Shown piece by piece: positions 25,864 through 35,644 of a stretch of DNA of 44,575 bases. The stretch covers positions 1 to 44,575 of the forward strand of contig JAGGXJ010000154.1 of the NCBI GenBank assembly GCA_021163105.1. Reading direction: 5' to 3'. Each line of letters begins with the position of its first letter. Position 1 is the first letter of the stretch. This stretch comes from Syntrophobacterales bacterium. GTDB taxonomy: Bacteria > Desulfobacterota > Syntrophia > Syntrophales > UBA2210. The position numbers were made by a program, and so were the translations under genes. Under the pieces are notes generated by a model. The model was not told the DNA's origin, made no database searches, and worked only from the letters and a program-made list of their open reading frames with translations.

Positions 25864-26956
25864 TCGCAGATTATTTTCTAATTTTGACTGGGTACTTCTG
25901 GGATTGGTGCTTTTGATAAGCGGCATAGGTATTTTGAATCTCTATAGCTCCGGTTATAACCTGTGCGCGGGACGAGAACCTCTCTATATGAAACAGATAT
26001 TATGGATCTTGCTGGGGCTCATTATGATGATTATTGTCTTCAGTATGGATTATCGTATTATCATAAGGCATGCCTATATTATTTACGCGGTTTCCCTTCT
26101 GCTTCTTTTGCTGGTTTTCTTCTACGGAAATATGACGCACGGTTCGCAGAGATGGCTGGCCCTGGGGGGATTTTCCTTTCAGCCGTCGGAATTGATGAAA
26201 CTGACGATAGTTATTGTTCTGGCAAGGTATTTTAACGATAACATTGATAAGGGGTATAACTTCGGTAATCTGGTGACCCTGCTTGTGATCCTCGGGATAC
26301 CGTTCTTGTTGATAGTAAAGCAACCGGATCTGGGTACTGCCATATTTCTGGTGATTCTGGTTTTCTGCATGGCGGTTTTCGTTGGGGTCGGCAGGAAATT
26401 TCTTGTATGCTTTATCTCGGGCAGTATGATATTAACCCCGCTGTGCTGGTTCCTTATCAAGGATTATCAGAGAGAAAGGATACTCACCTTTCTAAACCCT
26501 GAACGGGATCCACTCGGGGCTGGTTACCATATCATACAATCCATAATTGCCATTGGTTCCGGTGGCATCTGGGGAAAGGGATTTTTACAAGGAACTCAGA
26601 CGCAGCTAAGATTTTTGCCTGAACAACAGACGGACTTTGCCTTCTCCGTTTTTGCCGAGGAATGGGGTTTCCTGGGGGTATTTGTCCTGATGTTTATATT
26701 TCTCGCGTTGGTCCTGTGGGGTTTAAAGATTGTGCGACACTCCAGAGATTTCCCCGGGGCATTGATGGCCTTTGGAGTAACAATGTTTGTTTTCTGGGGC
26801 ATACTCATCAATATCGGCATGGTTATCGGCATATTACCTGTCGTGGGAATACCTCTTCCTTTTTTCAGCTATGGAGGATCTTCGATGATTATTTTGATGA
26901 TGGGAGCGGGTCTGCTGATGAATGTAAGTATGAGGAGGTTTATTCTTCAACCTTGA
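25853..26956 (+). CDS. rodA: RodA peptidoglycan glycosyltransferase (SEDS)
   Basis: A 367-residue SEDS protein with about ten transmembrane helices that polymerises lipid II during elongation. Family signatures are GSQRWLALGGFSFQPSELMKL (read in two parts), KQPDLGTA, NPERDPLGAGYHIIQS, FLPEQQTDFAFSVFAEEWGF and IPLPFFSYGGSS. The start GTG 25853 lies inside the 3' end of mrdA with AGGGGAAAA upstream. The last codons and TGA coincide with the start of a repeat element at 26949, so the natural terminus may have been slightly altered. Confidence 0.95.
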   Translation: MKVDRRLFSNFDWVLLGLVLLISGIGILNLYSSGYNLCAGREPLYMKQILWILLGLIMMIIVFSMDYRIIIRHAYIIYAVSLLLLLLVFFYGNMTHGSQRWLALGGFSFQPSELMKLTIVIVLARYFNDNIDKGYNFGNLVTLLVILGIPFLLIVKQPDLGTAIFLVILVFCMAVFVGVGRKFLVCFISGSMILTPLCWFLIKDYQRERILTFLNPERDPLGAGYHIIQSIIAIGSGGIWGKGFLQGTQTQLRFLPEQQTDFAFSVFAEEWGFLGVFVLMFIFLALVLWGLKIVRHSRDFPGALMAFGVTMFVFWGILINIGMVIGILPVVGIPLPFFSYGGSSMIILMMGAGLLMNVSMRRFILQP

Positions 26957-27122
26957 CGGCTTTGTAAAAAGTCCAACTTCGGCGTTCCGCTGCACCTTTT
27001 GTCACTGCGGCGTACCGTAAGTACACCTCATTCCTCAAGATTTGCACGCCTTGAATTTGAAGCTTTTTACTTTGCCGTCCAATCTTGATTTTTTATGAGT
27101 GCATCAACCTTGACGGCCTTGT
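26949..27122. repeat. Composite repeat element starting at the rodA stop
   Basis: TTCAACCTTGACGGCTTTGTAAA begins at 26949 (inside the rodA end) and recurs with few changes at about 27107. Between them GACGGCTTTGTAAAAAG has an inverted partner CTTTTTACTTTGCCGTC ending near 27081, and a small GTACCGTAAGTAC palindrome lies inside. The block has no ORF. Its terminal inverted plus flanking direct repeats look like a non-autonomous mobile repeat. Confidence 0.7.
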
Positions 27123-27184
27123 AAATACAGCAGGCAGACTTTTCAGTTTCCTGATTGTAAAGTTCTTGAAAAAATGGCAAAAAT

Positions 27185-27222
27185 ATTAAACACTACCTTT
27201 TTGATTCCGGCTTATCCGGGTC
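27185..27222. repeat. 38-bp segment repeated at 22580-22617 (copy 2)
   Basis: Runs from ATTAAACACTACC through CTTTTTGA and TCCGGCTTATCC to GGGTC, in the same orientation as copy 1 with about 82 percent identity. It lies 30 nt before the bactofilin start, so it forms much of that gene's leader. Confidence 0.6.
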
Positions 27223-27251
27223 GGGGAGGAGACGCAGAGAGGGGAGCTTGA

Positions 27252-27638
27252 ATGATGAATAGAAAGAAAGACATTGGTGGTGAGGATATGAAGGCATTTT
27301 TAGGTAAGGGAGCAGAGTTCAATGGAAACCTTGTTTTAAGTGGTTTGGTGAGAATTGACGGAGAATTCAAGGGTGAGGTATTAGGCAGTGGAACGCTGAT
27401 CGTAGGGGAGGGCGCCTATATCGAAGCGGATATTGCGGTTGACAACATACTGATTTCAGGTGAAGTGAGGGGAGATCTCAATATCAAGCAAAGGGTGGAG
27501 ATCTCACCGACGGGCAAACTTTCAGGAAACATAAAGACAGCAATTCTTGAGGTGAAAGAAGGCGCGATAATCGATGGCGCTTGTCAGATGTCGGACAAGG
27601 ATAGAATTGAAAATTCAAGGAGCGAAACAGGCGAATAG
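27252..27638 (+). CDS. Bactofilin (polymer-forming cytoskeletal protein)
   Basis: A 128-residue bactofilin. Short, non-hydrophobic tails surround a right-handed beta-helix core with repeated glycine turns: FLGKGAEFNGNLVLSG, VRIDGEFKGEVLGSGTLIVG, YIEADIAVDNILISGEV, KLSGNIKTAILEV, GAIIDGACQM. Bactofilins polymerise without nucleotide and position wall-modifying enzymes. Location after mreBCD-mrdA-rodA suits a morphogenetic role. The start ATG ATG at 27252 has GAGGGGAG upstream; a second in-frame ATG at 27288 is possible. Confidence 0.92.
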   Translation: MMNRKKDIGGEDMKAFLGKGAEFNGNLVLSGLVRIDGEFKGEVLGSGTLIVGEGAYIEADIAVDNILISGEVRGDLNIKQRVEISPTGKLSGNIKTAILEVKEGAIIDGACQMSDKDRIENSRSETGE

Positions 27639-27717
27639 CAAAAATTATCTTATCGAAAAATATCACAAAAGTTCGACTCCTTTGTTATCGAAAGATGATG
27701 ATATTAAAATGTGGTCT

Positions 27718-27778
27718 CTTGCCAAAAAAACTTGACAAGGTTCCGGAGTTGTGGTTAGTACTCTCCGATTTTGGCAAG
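27718..27778 (+). promoter_or_regulatory. Candidate atp promoter bracketed by an inverted repeat
   Basis: TTGACA (27732-27737) followed at 18 nt by TAGTAC (weak -10) lies between CTTGCCAAAA (27718-27727) and TTTTGGCAAG (27769-27778). The arms are perfect reverse complements separated by 41 nt. The repeat could be an operator for a dimeric regulator or a hairpin in the first part of the transcript. Confidence 0.4.
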
Positions 27779-27896
27779 TATCTTGATGGAAGTTTTTCAA
27801 GGTAGTTTTTGCACAGTTATAAGAAGTCAAATTCAGAGAATCTTTTATCTCGATCAGAGGAAGAGTTTTTGAGTTTTTGGTGTGTTACATTATATC

Positions 27897-27924
27897 AGAT
27901 TTCTCGTTTTACTCGGAATGACAA
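27897..27924. repeat. One-armed relic of the 3619-3710 palindromic element
   Basis: AGATTTCTCGTTTTACTCGG then AATGACA matches the right arm of the 3619-3710 element (AGATTTCTCG...CTCGAAATGACA), with an internal gap of several bases. The left arm is missing. Confidence 0.5.
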
Positions 27925-28010
27925 ACTGCCGAGACTTCTTGCCAGTCTATCAGTTTCTAACTTTCGAATATTTCTCACATAATACTTAGCCCAAAGAATG
28001 GTGAGCAATA

Positions 28011-28436
28011 ATGGTAGAGTTAAATTTCACAGTCTGGATCCAAACAGTCAATTTCATCGTATTGATTTTCGTACTAAATTTTCTTCTTTATAAGCCTGTC
28101 TTAAAAATTATCGAAAAGAGAAATAAAAAGATTGAAGAGTCGGATGAAAAAGTGAAAGCTCTCAACGAAACAATAGAGCATAACATGGCCGAATACGAGA
28201 GTAAAATACGCCAGGCAAAAGTAGAAGCTACTGTTCAGAAAAACGAAATTGAAGAAGAGGGAGCAGAGCAGGGGAAGACGATAATCGGAAAAGTAAGGGA
28301 TGAGATCTCGGAAAAACTGGGAGACTTTAAGACCAAACTGCAGGGTGAAACGGATAAAGCCAGAGGTGTCCTGCGGGATCAAACCAGAACGATAGCTACG
28401 GAGATTTCTGAAAAGATATTGGGAAGGGATATATAG
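28011..28436 (+). CDS. ATP synthase Fo subunit b'
   Basis: A 141-residue peripheral-stalk subunit. One N-terminal transmembrane helix (about residues 8-26, VNFIVLIFVLNFLLYKPV) is followed by a long charged coiled-coil, as in b/b' stators. The conserved LYKPVLKIIEKRNKKI follows the membrane. It pairs with the separate b subunit encoded directly downstream, whose ATG is immediately after this TAG. GGTGAGC precedes the start. It is the first gene of the b'-b-delta-alpha-gamma-beta-epsilon operon. Confidence 0.9.
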   Translation: MVELNFTVWIQTVNFIVLIFVLNFLLYKPVLKIIEKRNKKIEESDEKVKALNETIEHNMAEYESKIRQAKVEATVQKNEIEEEGAEQGKTIIGKVRDEISEKLGDFKTKLQGETDKARGVLRDQTRTIATEISEKILGRDI

Positions 28437-29135
28437 ATGAAACGCCTTTTAGTTGTTTTTGGTTTAATCTCGATATTGTTACTGGTTTCCACCACCTTTG
28501 CCGTTGCGGATAGCAGCCAGAAGAGTGAAGGCAATCTACAAAGCGAAAAGACTCTGCAGAGCACCGGGGCGAAGGAAGGCATAGAAATAGAAGCCGAAGA
28601 TGTTTCCATGGAAGATATTGCCGAAGAGGAACATCATGGAGAGGATCATAACAAGGCAAGCTTTATCAATTTTGGGTGGAGATTTCTTAATTTTGTCGTA
28701 TTGATTGTAATTCTTTACAAACTTTCGGCCAAGGCTATCAAAAATTTCTTCGTCGGTGATCGTGAGTCCATCAGGGTTTCACTGGAAGAAGCGGTAGCGG
28801 CAAAAGAGGAAGCGGAAAAGAGATTTGAGGAGCATTCCGCCAGGTTGGACAAGGCCGCGGCAGAGATACAGGAAATCTCCGGCATGATAAAGGCTCAGGG
28901 ACTTGCCGAGAAAGAAAAGATTATAGAAGAGGCGAAAAAAACCGCCGAAAAAATGGAGGAAGATTCAAAGGCCAGGATGGATCAAGAATTTAAAAAGGCC
29001 CTTAATCAAATCAGGACAGAGGCCGCAGGATTTTCTATTAAGATGGCCGAGGAAATTTTAAAGAAGAATATCAAAGAAAAAGATCACGAGAATATAGTTA
29101 ACGATTTCTTGGATAGGATGGTGAGCCGAAATTGA
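28437..29135 (+). CDS. atpF: ATP synthase Fo subunit b with N-terminal signal-like extension
   Basis: A 232-residue b subunit, longer than the usual 156-170. Residues 1-22 look like a cleavable signal peptide (KRLLVVFGLISILLL, then TTFAVAD). An acidic, His-containing linker (EIEAEDVSMEDIAEEEHHGE) leads to the true membrane helix FLNFVVLIVILYKLSAKAI (about residues 83-101) and a coiled-coil of about 120 residues. It forms the stator with b' and delta. The extension would put about 60 residues in the periplasm. Related long b subunits occur in other delta-group bacteria. It starts directly after the b' stop and overlaps atpH by 4 nt. Confidence 0.92.
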   Translation: MKRLLVVFGLISILLLVSTTFAVADSSQKSEGNLQSEKTLQSTGAKEGIEIEAEDVSMEDIAEEEHHGEDHNKASFINFGWRFLNFVVLIVILYKLSAKAIKNFFVGDRESIRVSLEEAVAAKEEAEKRFEEHSARLDKAAAEIQEISGMIKAQGLAEKEKIIEEAKKTAEKMEEDSKARMDQEFKKALNQIRTEAAGFSIKMAEEILKKNIKEKDHENIVNDFLDRMVSRN

Positions 29136-29677
29136 TTGGGAGCGATATTGCAAAGAGATATGCCCGAGCGTTGTTTGATATAGCGCAAAAGGAAGATAAA
29201 ATAGAGGACATCTATGGTGAGCTTAAAGAATTCTCTTCCATATTGAAAAAAAGCGAAGATTTGGCGGAATTTTTTGCCAATCCCGTATTTGACAATTCTG
29301 ATAAATCAGCTGTTATAGGAGATATTCTTGATAAGATCAGCATGTCGACCACTACGTCGAATTTTCTGATGTTGCTGGTGGATAAGAGAAGGGTTGATGT
29401 CCTTGAGCAGATTGAAGAGTGCTATCAAAGATATATGGATGATGTTTTAAATAAAGTAAGAGTCGGCGTGAAAACGGCATTTCCACTGTCAAGTAAACTG
29501 TCCACAAGGATCAGGAAACAGATGGAAGGTCTGACCGGAAAAAATGTTGAGATGGTTATTGACGAAGATCCATCATTGTTGGGTGGTGTTGTTATAGGGG
29601 TCGGCGATACCCTTTACGATGGCAGTGTTAAAGCTCAGCTGAATGACATAAGGGGGCTCATAAGGGAGGAGATGTAA
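29132..29677 (+). CDS. atpH: ATP synthase F1 subunit delta
   Basis: A 181-residue delta (OSCP) subunit linking the b/b' stalk to the top of F1. It shows the family N-terminus IAKRYARALFDIAQKE, a six-helix N-terminal domain, FLMLLVDKRRVDVL and the C-terminal DPSLLGGVVIGVGDTLYDGSV. The start is TTG at 29132, overlapping the atpF TGA by 4 nt. The next gene begins 3 nt after its stop. Confidence 0.95.
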   Translation: MIGSDIAKRYARALFDIAQKEDKIEDIYGELKEFSSILKKSEDLAEFFANPVFDNSDKSAVIGDILDKISMSTTTSNFLMLLVDKRRVDVLEQIEECYQRYMDDVLNKVRVGVKTAFPLSSKLSTRIRKQMEGLTGKNVEMVIDEDPSLLGGVVIGVGDTLYDGSVKAQLNDIRGLIREEM

Positions 29678-29680
29678 AGA

Positions 29681-31195
29681 ATGGATGCAATCAGGGCAGA
29701 GGAAATAACACAGGTAATTTCCAAACAGATAAAGGATTATGCGAAAAAACTGGATGTCAGTGAAACAGGCACTGTCCTGTCGGTTGGGGATGGTATTGCC
29801 AGAGTTTACGGCGTGGAAAATGCCATGGCCATGGAACTTCTGGAGTTTCCTGGTGGTATATTGGGAATGGTGCTCAACCTTGAAAGAGACAATGTTGGTG
29901 TCGCTATCCTGGGTGAAGATATACATATCAAAGAGGGCGATATTGTCAAGAGGACAGGCAAGATAGCGCAGGTTCCTGTAGGAGAGGCCGTTCTGGGGCG
30001 CGTTATTGATGCCACAGGAGCGCCTCTGGACGGGAAAGGCCCGATAGAGACAGACACATACAGCAGGATAGAAATGGTCGCGCCCGGTGTTATCGACAGA
30101 CAGCCGGTTAGCCAGCCTGTCTATACGGGATTGAAATCCGTTGATGCCATGACACCTGTCGGAAGGGGACAGAGAGAACTCATCATCGGGGACCGCCAGA
30201 CAGGTAAAACGGCGATATGCATAGACGCCATTATAAGGCAGAAGGATACCGGAATCAAATGCATATATGTTGCCATAGGACAGAAGAAATCGACGGTGGC
30301 GCAGGTGGTGGAAGTACTTAGAAAACACGATGCCATGAGTTATACATGCGTTGTTTCAGCCTGTGCCAGTGATCCGGGAACGTTGCAGTATATAGCCGCG
30401 TTCGGGGGATGCAGCATTGGAGAATATTTCAGGGACAACGGGCAGGATGCCCTGATAATGTATGACGACCTCTCTAAACAGGCAGTGGCCTACCGGCAGA
30501 TATCGCTTCTCCTGAGAAGGCCACCCGGACGTGAAGCATATCCCGGAGATATCTTCTATAATCACTCGAGACTTCTGGAACGAGCCGCCAGAGTGAACGA
30601 AAAACTGGGCGGTGGTTCTCTCACAGCACTCCCCATTATCGAGACCCAGGCCGGGGATGTCTCCGCGTTTATTCCCACGAACGTTATTTCCATCACCGAC
30701 GGTCAGGTCTACCTTGAGCCGGATCTGTTCTATTCCGGCGTACGGCCCGCGATCAATGTCGGCCTGTCTGTCTCAAGGGTTGGTGGCGCGGCACAGGTAA
30801 AGGCTATGAAACAGGTTGCCGGCACCTTGAAGCTTGACCTCGCGCAGTACAGAGAGCTGGCCTCTTTCGCGCAGTTCGGGAGCGATCTCGACAAGGCAAC
30901 TCAGGCGCAGCTGAACAGAGGGGTTAGGCTTGTCGAAATCCTGAAGCAGCCTCAGTATCAGCCGATGTCCCTGTCTCAGGAAGTGGTAATATTGTATGCG
31001 GGTGTCAGGGGATTTGTAGATAAATATCCTGTAGAGAGTATCAAGGATTACGAAAAGCAGCTATTAAGTTTTGTGGATGGCAAATATCAGGATCTGATGA
31101 AAGAAATAGATGAGAAGCAGGAGCTCAACCCGGAACTGGACAACAGAATAAAAGATATGTTGACGGAATTTGATTCGGTATTCGTTACCGAGTAG
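29681..31195 (+). CDS. atpA: ATP synthase F1 subunit alpha
   Basis: A 504-residue non-catalytic nucleotide-binding F1 subunit of standard length. It has the Walker [14 protein letters not shown] (about residue 169), QKKSTVAQ, the Walker B-type [18 protein letters not shown] and [20 protein letters not shown]. The conserved arginine finger region is in [20 protein letters not shown] at the end of atpH serves as its ribosome-binding site. Transcribed with the rest of the F1 genes. Confidence 0.97.
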   Translation: MDAIRAEEITQVISKQIKDYAKKLDVSETGTVLSVGDGIARVYGVENAMAMELLEFPGGILGMVLNLERDNVGVAILGEDIHIKEGDIVKRTGKIAQVPVGEAVLGRVIDATGAPLDGKGPIETDTYSRIEMVAPGVIDRQPVSQPVYTGLKSVDAMTPVGRGQRELIIGDRQTGKTAICIDAIIRQKDTGIKCIYVAIGQKKSTVAQVVEVLRKHDAMSYTCVVSACASDPGTLQYIAAFGGCSIGEYFRDNGQDALIMYDDLSKQAVAYRQISLLLRRPPGREAYPGDIFYNHSRLLERAARVNEKLGGGSLTALPIIETQAGDVSAFIPTNVISITDGQVYLEPDLFYSGVRPAINVGLSVSRVGGAAQVKAMKQVAGTLKLDLAQYRELASFAQFGSDLDKATQAQLNRGVRLVEILKQPQYQPMSLSQEVVILYAGVRGFVDKYPVESIKDYEKQLLSFVDGKYQDLMKEIDEKQELNPELDNRIKDMLTEFDSVFVTE

Positions 31196-31254
31196 AAAAA
31201 AACCGGCATCCGGGTACTTTATAATCTGGACATGGCACAGGGGAGCGGTTGTTA

Positions 31255-32133
31255 ATGGGTGCATCATTAAAAGAGATTAAAAGACAATCTGTAGCCGTAG
31301 ACAAGACCAGACAGATCACTAGGGCTATGAACATGGTGGCGGCGTCGAAATTGAAGTCGGCACAGTTAAAAATGGAAAAATTCAGGCCTTATGCGGATAA
31401 GCTTATGGGTGTATTCGGCAGTCTGGCCGGCCGAGCGGAATCGATCACCAGCCCTCTGCTTGCCGTGCGTGAACCACGCAAGGTCAGGGTAATCATGATG
31501 ACGTCGGACAGAGGCCTCTGCGGCGGATTTAATACGAATATAATAAAGGCAGTTACAAATTTTATAAAAGAAAAGAATGCTGAAGGCCAGGAAGTGTCGT
31601 TGATTGCCGTCGGTAAAAAGGGAAGAGATTCTTTCAGGAAAAAAGAAAGTATAGTTAGTGAGCATATAGAGAAACTGGGTAGTTTTGATATGAGTCTTGC
31701 CGCGGAAATTGCGGGGGAGGCGGTGCCTCCCTTTGTCGCGGAAGAGTATGATGAACTGTACCTCTGCTACAATGAATTCCGGAACATTGCCTCGCAAAAG
31801 CCTGTCATAATCAGATTGCTGCCGGCATCTACCGTAGGGTCGGAAGAAGCAAGCCCCGAATCCTCGATTGAATATATCTACGAACCTTCGGAAGAACAGC
31901 TTTTGGCCCATATTATCCCCATGTATTTGAGGGTGCTTATATACAGGGGACTACTGGAAACGTCAGCCGGCGAACATGGTTCCAGAATGGTTGCGATGGA
32001 TAATGCAACGAGTAATTGCGAAGAGATGATACAGAGCCTGACCCAGCAGTTTAACAGAGCACGGCAGGCGGCCATCACCGCTGAACTCATGGATATTGTA
32101 GGCGGTACAGAGGCGCTGGCGGCGGGGAAATAG
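31255..32133 (+). CDS. atpG: ATP synthase F1 subunit gamma
   Basis: A 292-residue central-shaft subunit. The N-terminal helix MGASLKEIKRQ...TRQITRAMNMVAASKLK, the Rossmann-like middle (MMTSDRGLCGGFNTNI) and the C-terminal helix SRMVAMDNATSNCEEMI ... FNRARQAAITAELMDIVGG are intact. ATG 31255 with CAGGGGAG upstream is preferred over an in-frame TTG two codons earlier. Confidence 0.96.
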   Translation: MGASLKEIKRQSVAVDKTRQITRAMNMVAASKLKSAQLKMEKFRPYADKLMGVFGSLAGRAESITSPLLAVREPRKVRVIMMTSDRGLCGGFNTNIIKAVTNFIKEKNAEGQEVSLIAVGKKGRDSFRKKESIVSEHIEKLGSFDMSLAAEIAGEAVPPFVAEEYDELYLCYNEFRNIASQKPVIIRLLPASTVGSEEASPESSIEYIYEPSEEQLLAHIIPMYLRVLIYRGLLETSAGEHGSRMVAMDNATSNCEEMIQSLTQQFNRARQAAITAELMDIVGGTEALAAGK

Positions 32134-33582
<1,449 letters not shown>

Positions 33583-33598
33583 GCCGGAGGATTGTTAG

Positions 33599-34006
33599 AT
33601 GGCTGATGAACTGATGTTGGAGATAGTTACACCTGAAAAACTCGCATTCAGCGATATTGTTGGAGAGGTGACATTATCGGGAAGCGAGGGCGAATTCGGG
33701 GTATTGATTGGTCATGCGCCGTTCTTGAGCTCTGTAAAATTCGGTGAGCTCAATTATACGAAAGACAACAAAAAAACATATTATGTTGCCGGTGAAGGAT
33801 ATGCGGAAATAACAAATCTCAAGGCAACGGTTCTTGTTGAATCTATCGAGAAAGTTGAGTCAACGCTAAAAGAAGAAGCGCAGAAGTCCAAAGAATCGGC
33901 GGAAGCGAAACTGGCCGGGATGAACAAGGAGGACGCCGATTACGAGAAGGCAAAGAGCGCTTTGGACAAGGCTAACACGAGGCTTAAGGTTGTAGAAAAG
34001 GTGTAG
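33599..34006 (+). CDS. atpC: ATP synthase F1 subunit epsilon
   Basis: A 135-residue rotor subunit. The N-terminal beta-sandwich (LEIVTPEKLAFSDIVGEVTLSGSEGEFGVLIGHAPF read in sections) is typical. The C-terminal two-helix domain is present (VESTLKEEAQKSKESAEAKL and YEKAKSALDKANTRLKVVEKV) and can inhibit ATP hydrolysis in many species. It is the last gene of the atp operon and is followed by a terminator at 34062-34097. Confidence 0.95.
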   Translation: MADELMLEIVTPEKLAFSDIVGEVTLSGSEGEFGVLIGHAPFLSSVKFGELNYTKDNKKTYYVAGEGYAEITNLKATVLVESIEKVESTLKEEAQKSKESAEAKLAGMNKEDADYEKAKSALDKANTRLKVVEKV

Positions 34007-34061
34007 AGAGATTCTCTGCGTAATTTCTTGTCTGTCCGGATATGTGGAGGTTAAGATATTG

Positions 34062-34097
34062 AAGCCAAGGGGGACGAACTCTCTTGGCTTGTTTTTT
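34062..34097 (+). terminator. Rho-independent terminator of the atp operon
   Basis: AAGCCAAG (34062-34069) and CTTGGCTT (34083-34090) form an 8-bp stem followed by GTTTTTT. It separates atpC from the antiporter gene, whose ribosome-binding site begins just after. Confidence 0.8.
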
Positions 34098-34118
34098 ATG
34101 TGGCAAAGGAGTTGACTT

Positions 34119-35606
34119 GTGAGGAATTCGAGAAAGTGTTTGCTGAATGTCCTGACATTTGTCCTGATTTATGTGTTGATCAGCCTTGTCTTTGAGGGTT
34201 CCGCTATCGCGGCAGGGGCTGTGGTCCATGCCCATGGCGTACATGATATTGGGGCAGAGCTGCCTGTCTGGACGACGCTTCCCTTTGCCGGGATTCTTTT
34301 ATCTATAGCCCTGTGTCCGCTTCTGATACCCCATTTCTGGCATAATCATTTCGGGAAGATCTCTGCCTTCTGGGCTTTGCTCTTTGCTGTGCCCTTCCTT
34401 TTCACCTATCACAAGGTAGCGTTGCACCATATACTCCATATATATCTAATAGACTACATCCCCTTTATTATACTCCTGTGGGGACTATTTACGATAGCCG
34501 GAGGAATTGTCGTGGGCGGTTCACTGAAAGGCACCCCTGTAGTCAATACAGTTATGCTGCTGATAGGCACAATTCTGGCGTCATGCGTGGGCACGACAGG
34601 GGCGGCCATGGTTATGATACGTCCGGTTCTCAGGGCGAACGAAGATCGTCTTAAAAAGACTCATGTTGTGTGTTTCTTCATATTTCTCGTCGCGAATATA
34701 GGCGGTTCTCTCACACCGCTGGGCGACCCCCCCCTCTTTTTAGGGTTTCTCCATAATGTTCCATTCTTCTGGGTGACTGCGAACATACTTCCGCACATGT
34801 TGACTGCCTCCGGAATATTGCTGGCAATGTTTTTCGTTGTTGACACTCTTTATTACAGGAAAGAGAAGAAACAAGTACACGCCGGATCTGTAGAAGAAAA
34901 GATTCCCCTCAAGATAGAGGGGATTATCAACTTTGTGTTTCTCGCTGGCGTGATTATTCTTGTACTTATGAGTGGTTACTGGAAACCGGGACATCTCAGT
35001 GTGATAGGGGTGAATCTGGAATATCAGAGCATAGTGAGAGATCTTGGCATCATAACAATGGGGATTCTTTCCCTTGTGTTTACATCCAAGCTATTGAGAG
35101 AGGCTAATGATTTCAGTTGGTTTCCCATTATGGAAGTTGCGAAGCTGTTCGCGGGTATATTTATGACAATCATTCCTGCGCTGGCAATATTGAAGGCGGG
35201 GAATGAAGGCGCCCTGTCCGGTCTTGTGTCTGTTGTAAAAGAATCCTACCACTACTTCTGGGTCACCGGTGCTTTGTCATCCTTCCTTGACAATGCCCCC
35301 ACATATCTTACCTTTTTCAATCTTGCTCTCGGTAAACTTGGCATTACAGAAGCTATGGTACCCGGCGCACTCGCGGCGAAGGCAGCTACGGCAAACCCGG
35401 AGTTTATCCTGTATCTGAAGGCCATTTCCGCAGGAGCAGTTTTTATGGGCGCGAATACCTATATAGGCAACGCTCCCAACTTTATGGTAAAGTCCATAGC
35501 AGAGGAGGCTGGTATAAACATGCCCAGCTTCTTCGGATATATGATAAAATACTCAATTCCTATTCTCGTTCCTCTCTTTATCCTCGTCACCTTTATATTC
35601 TTTTAA
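34119..35606 (+). CDS. NhaD-like sodium:proton antiporter
   Basis: A 495-residue inner-membrane transporter with about 12-13 helices and a signal-like N-terminus. It belongs to the ion-transporter superfamily near NhaD. Features are CVGTTGAAMVMIRPVLRAN, ANIGGSLTPLGDPPLFLGFL (duplicated in function by SSFLDNAPTYLTFFNLALG) and GANTYIGNAPNFMVKSIA. The paired Asn/Asp-containing re-entrant segments suit Na+ or H+ binding. The start is GTG 34119 after AAAGGAG. It follows the atp terminator by about 20 nt, so it could also be reached by read-through. Substrate (Na+ or Li+ versus other) is inferred from family. Confidence 0.85.
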   Translation: MRNSRKCLLNVLTFVLIYVLISLVFEGSAIAAGAVVHAHGVHDIGAELPVWTTLPFAGILLSIALCPLLIPHFWHNHFGKISAFWALLFAVPFLFTYHKVALHHILHIYLIDYIPFIILLWGLFTIAGGIVVGGSLKGTPVVNTVMLLIGTILASCVGTTGAAMVMIRPVLRANEDRLKKTHVVCFFIFLVANIGGSLTPLGDPPLFLGFLHNVPFFWVTANILPHMLTASGILLAMFFVVDTLYYRKEKKQVHAGSVEEKIPLKIEGIINFVFLAGVIILVLMSGYWKPGHLSVIGVNLEYQSIVRDLGIITMGILSLVFTSKLLREANDFSWFPIMEVAKLFAGIFMTIIPALAILKAGNEGALSGLVSVVKESYHYFWVTGALSSFLDNAPTYLTFFNLALGKLGITEAMVPGALAAKAATANPEFILYLKAISAGAVFMGANTYIGNAPNFMVKSIAEEAGINMPSFFGYMIKYSIPILVPLFILVTFIFF

Positions 35607-35644
35607 TGGGAGTGAGAAATTATACAAAGAAAGGTGTTTACAGT

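Larger units (their letters stand above)
27639..28010. other. 372-bp leader region of the atp operon
   Basis: No gene is visible. The region holds a candidate promoter with TTGACA at 27732-27737, a 10-bp inverted pair flanking it (27718-27727 and 27769-27778) and a one-armed relic of the 3619-3710 repeat (27897-27924). It is AT-rich and probably carries the main promoter for the ATP synthase genes. Confidence 0.5.
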
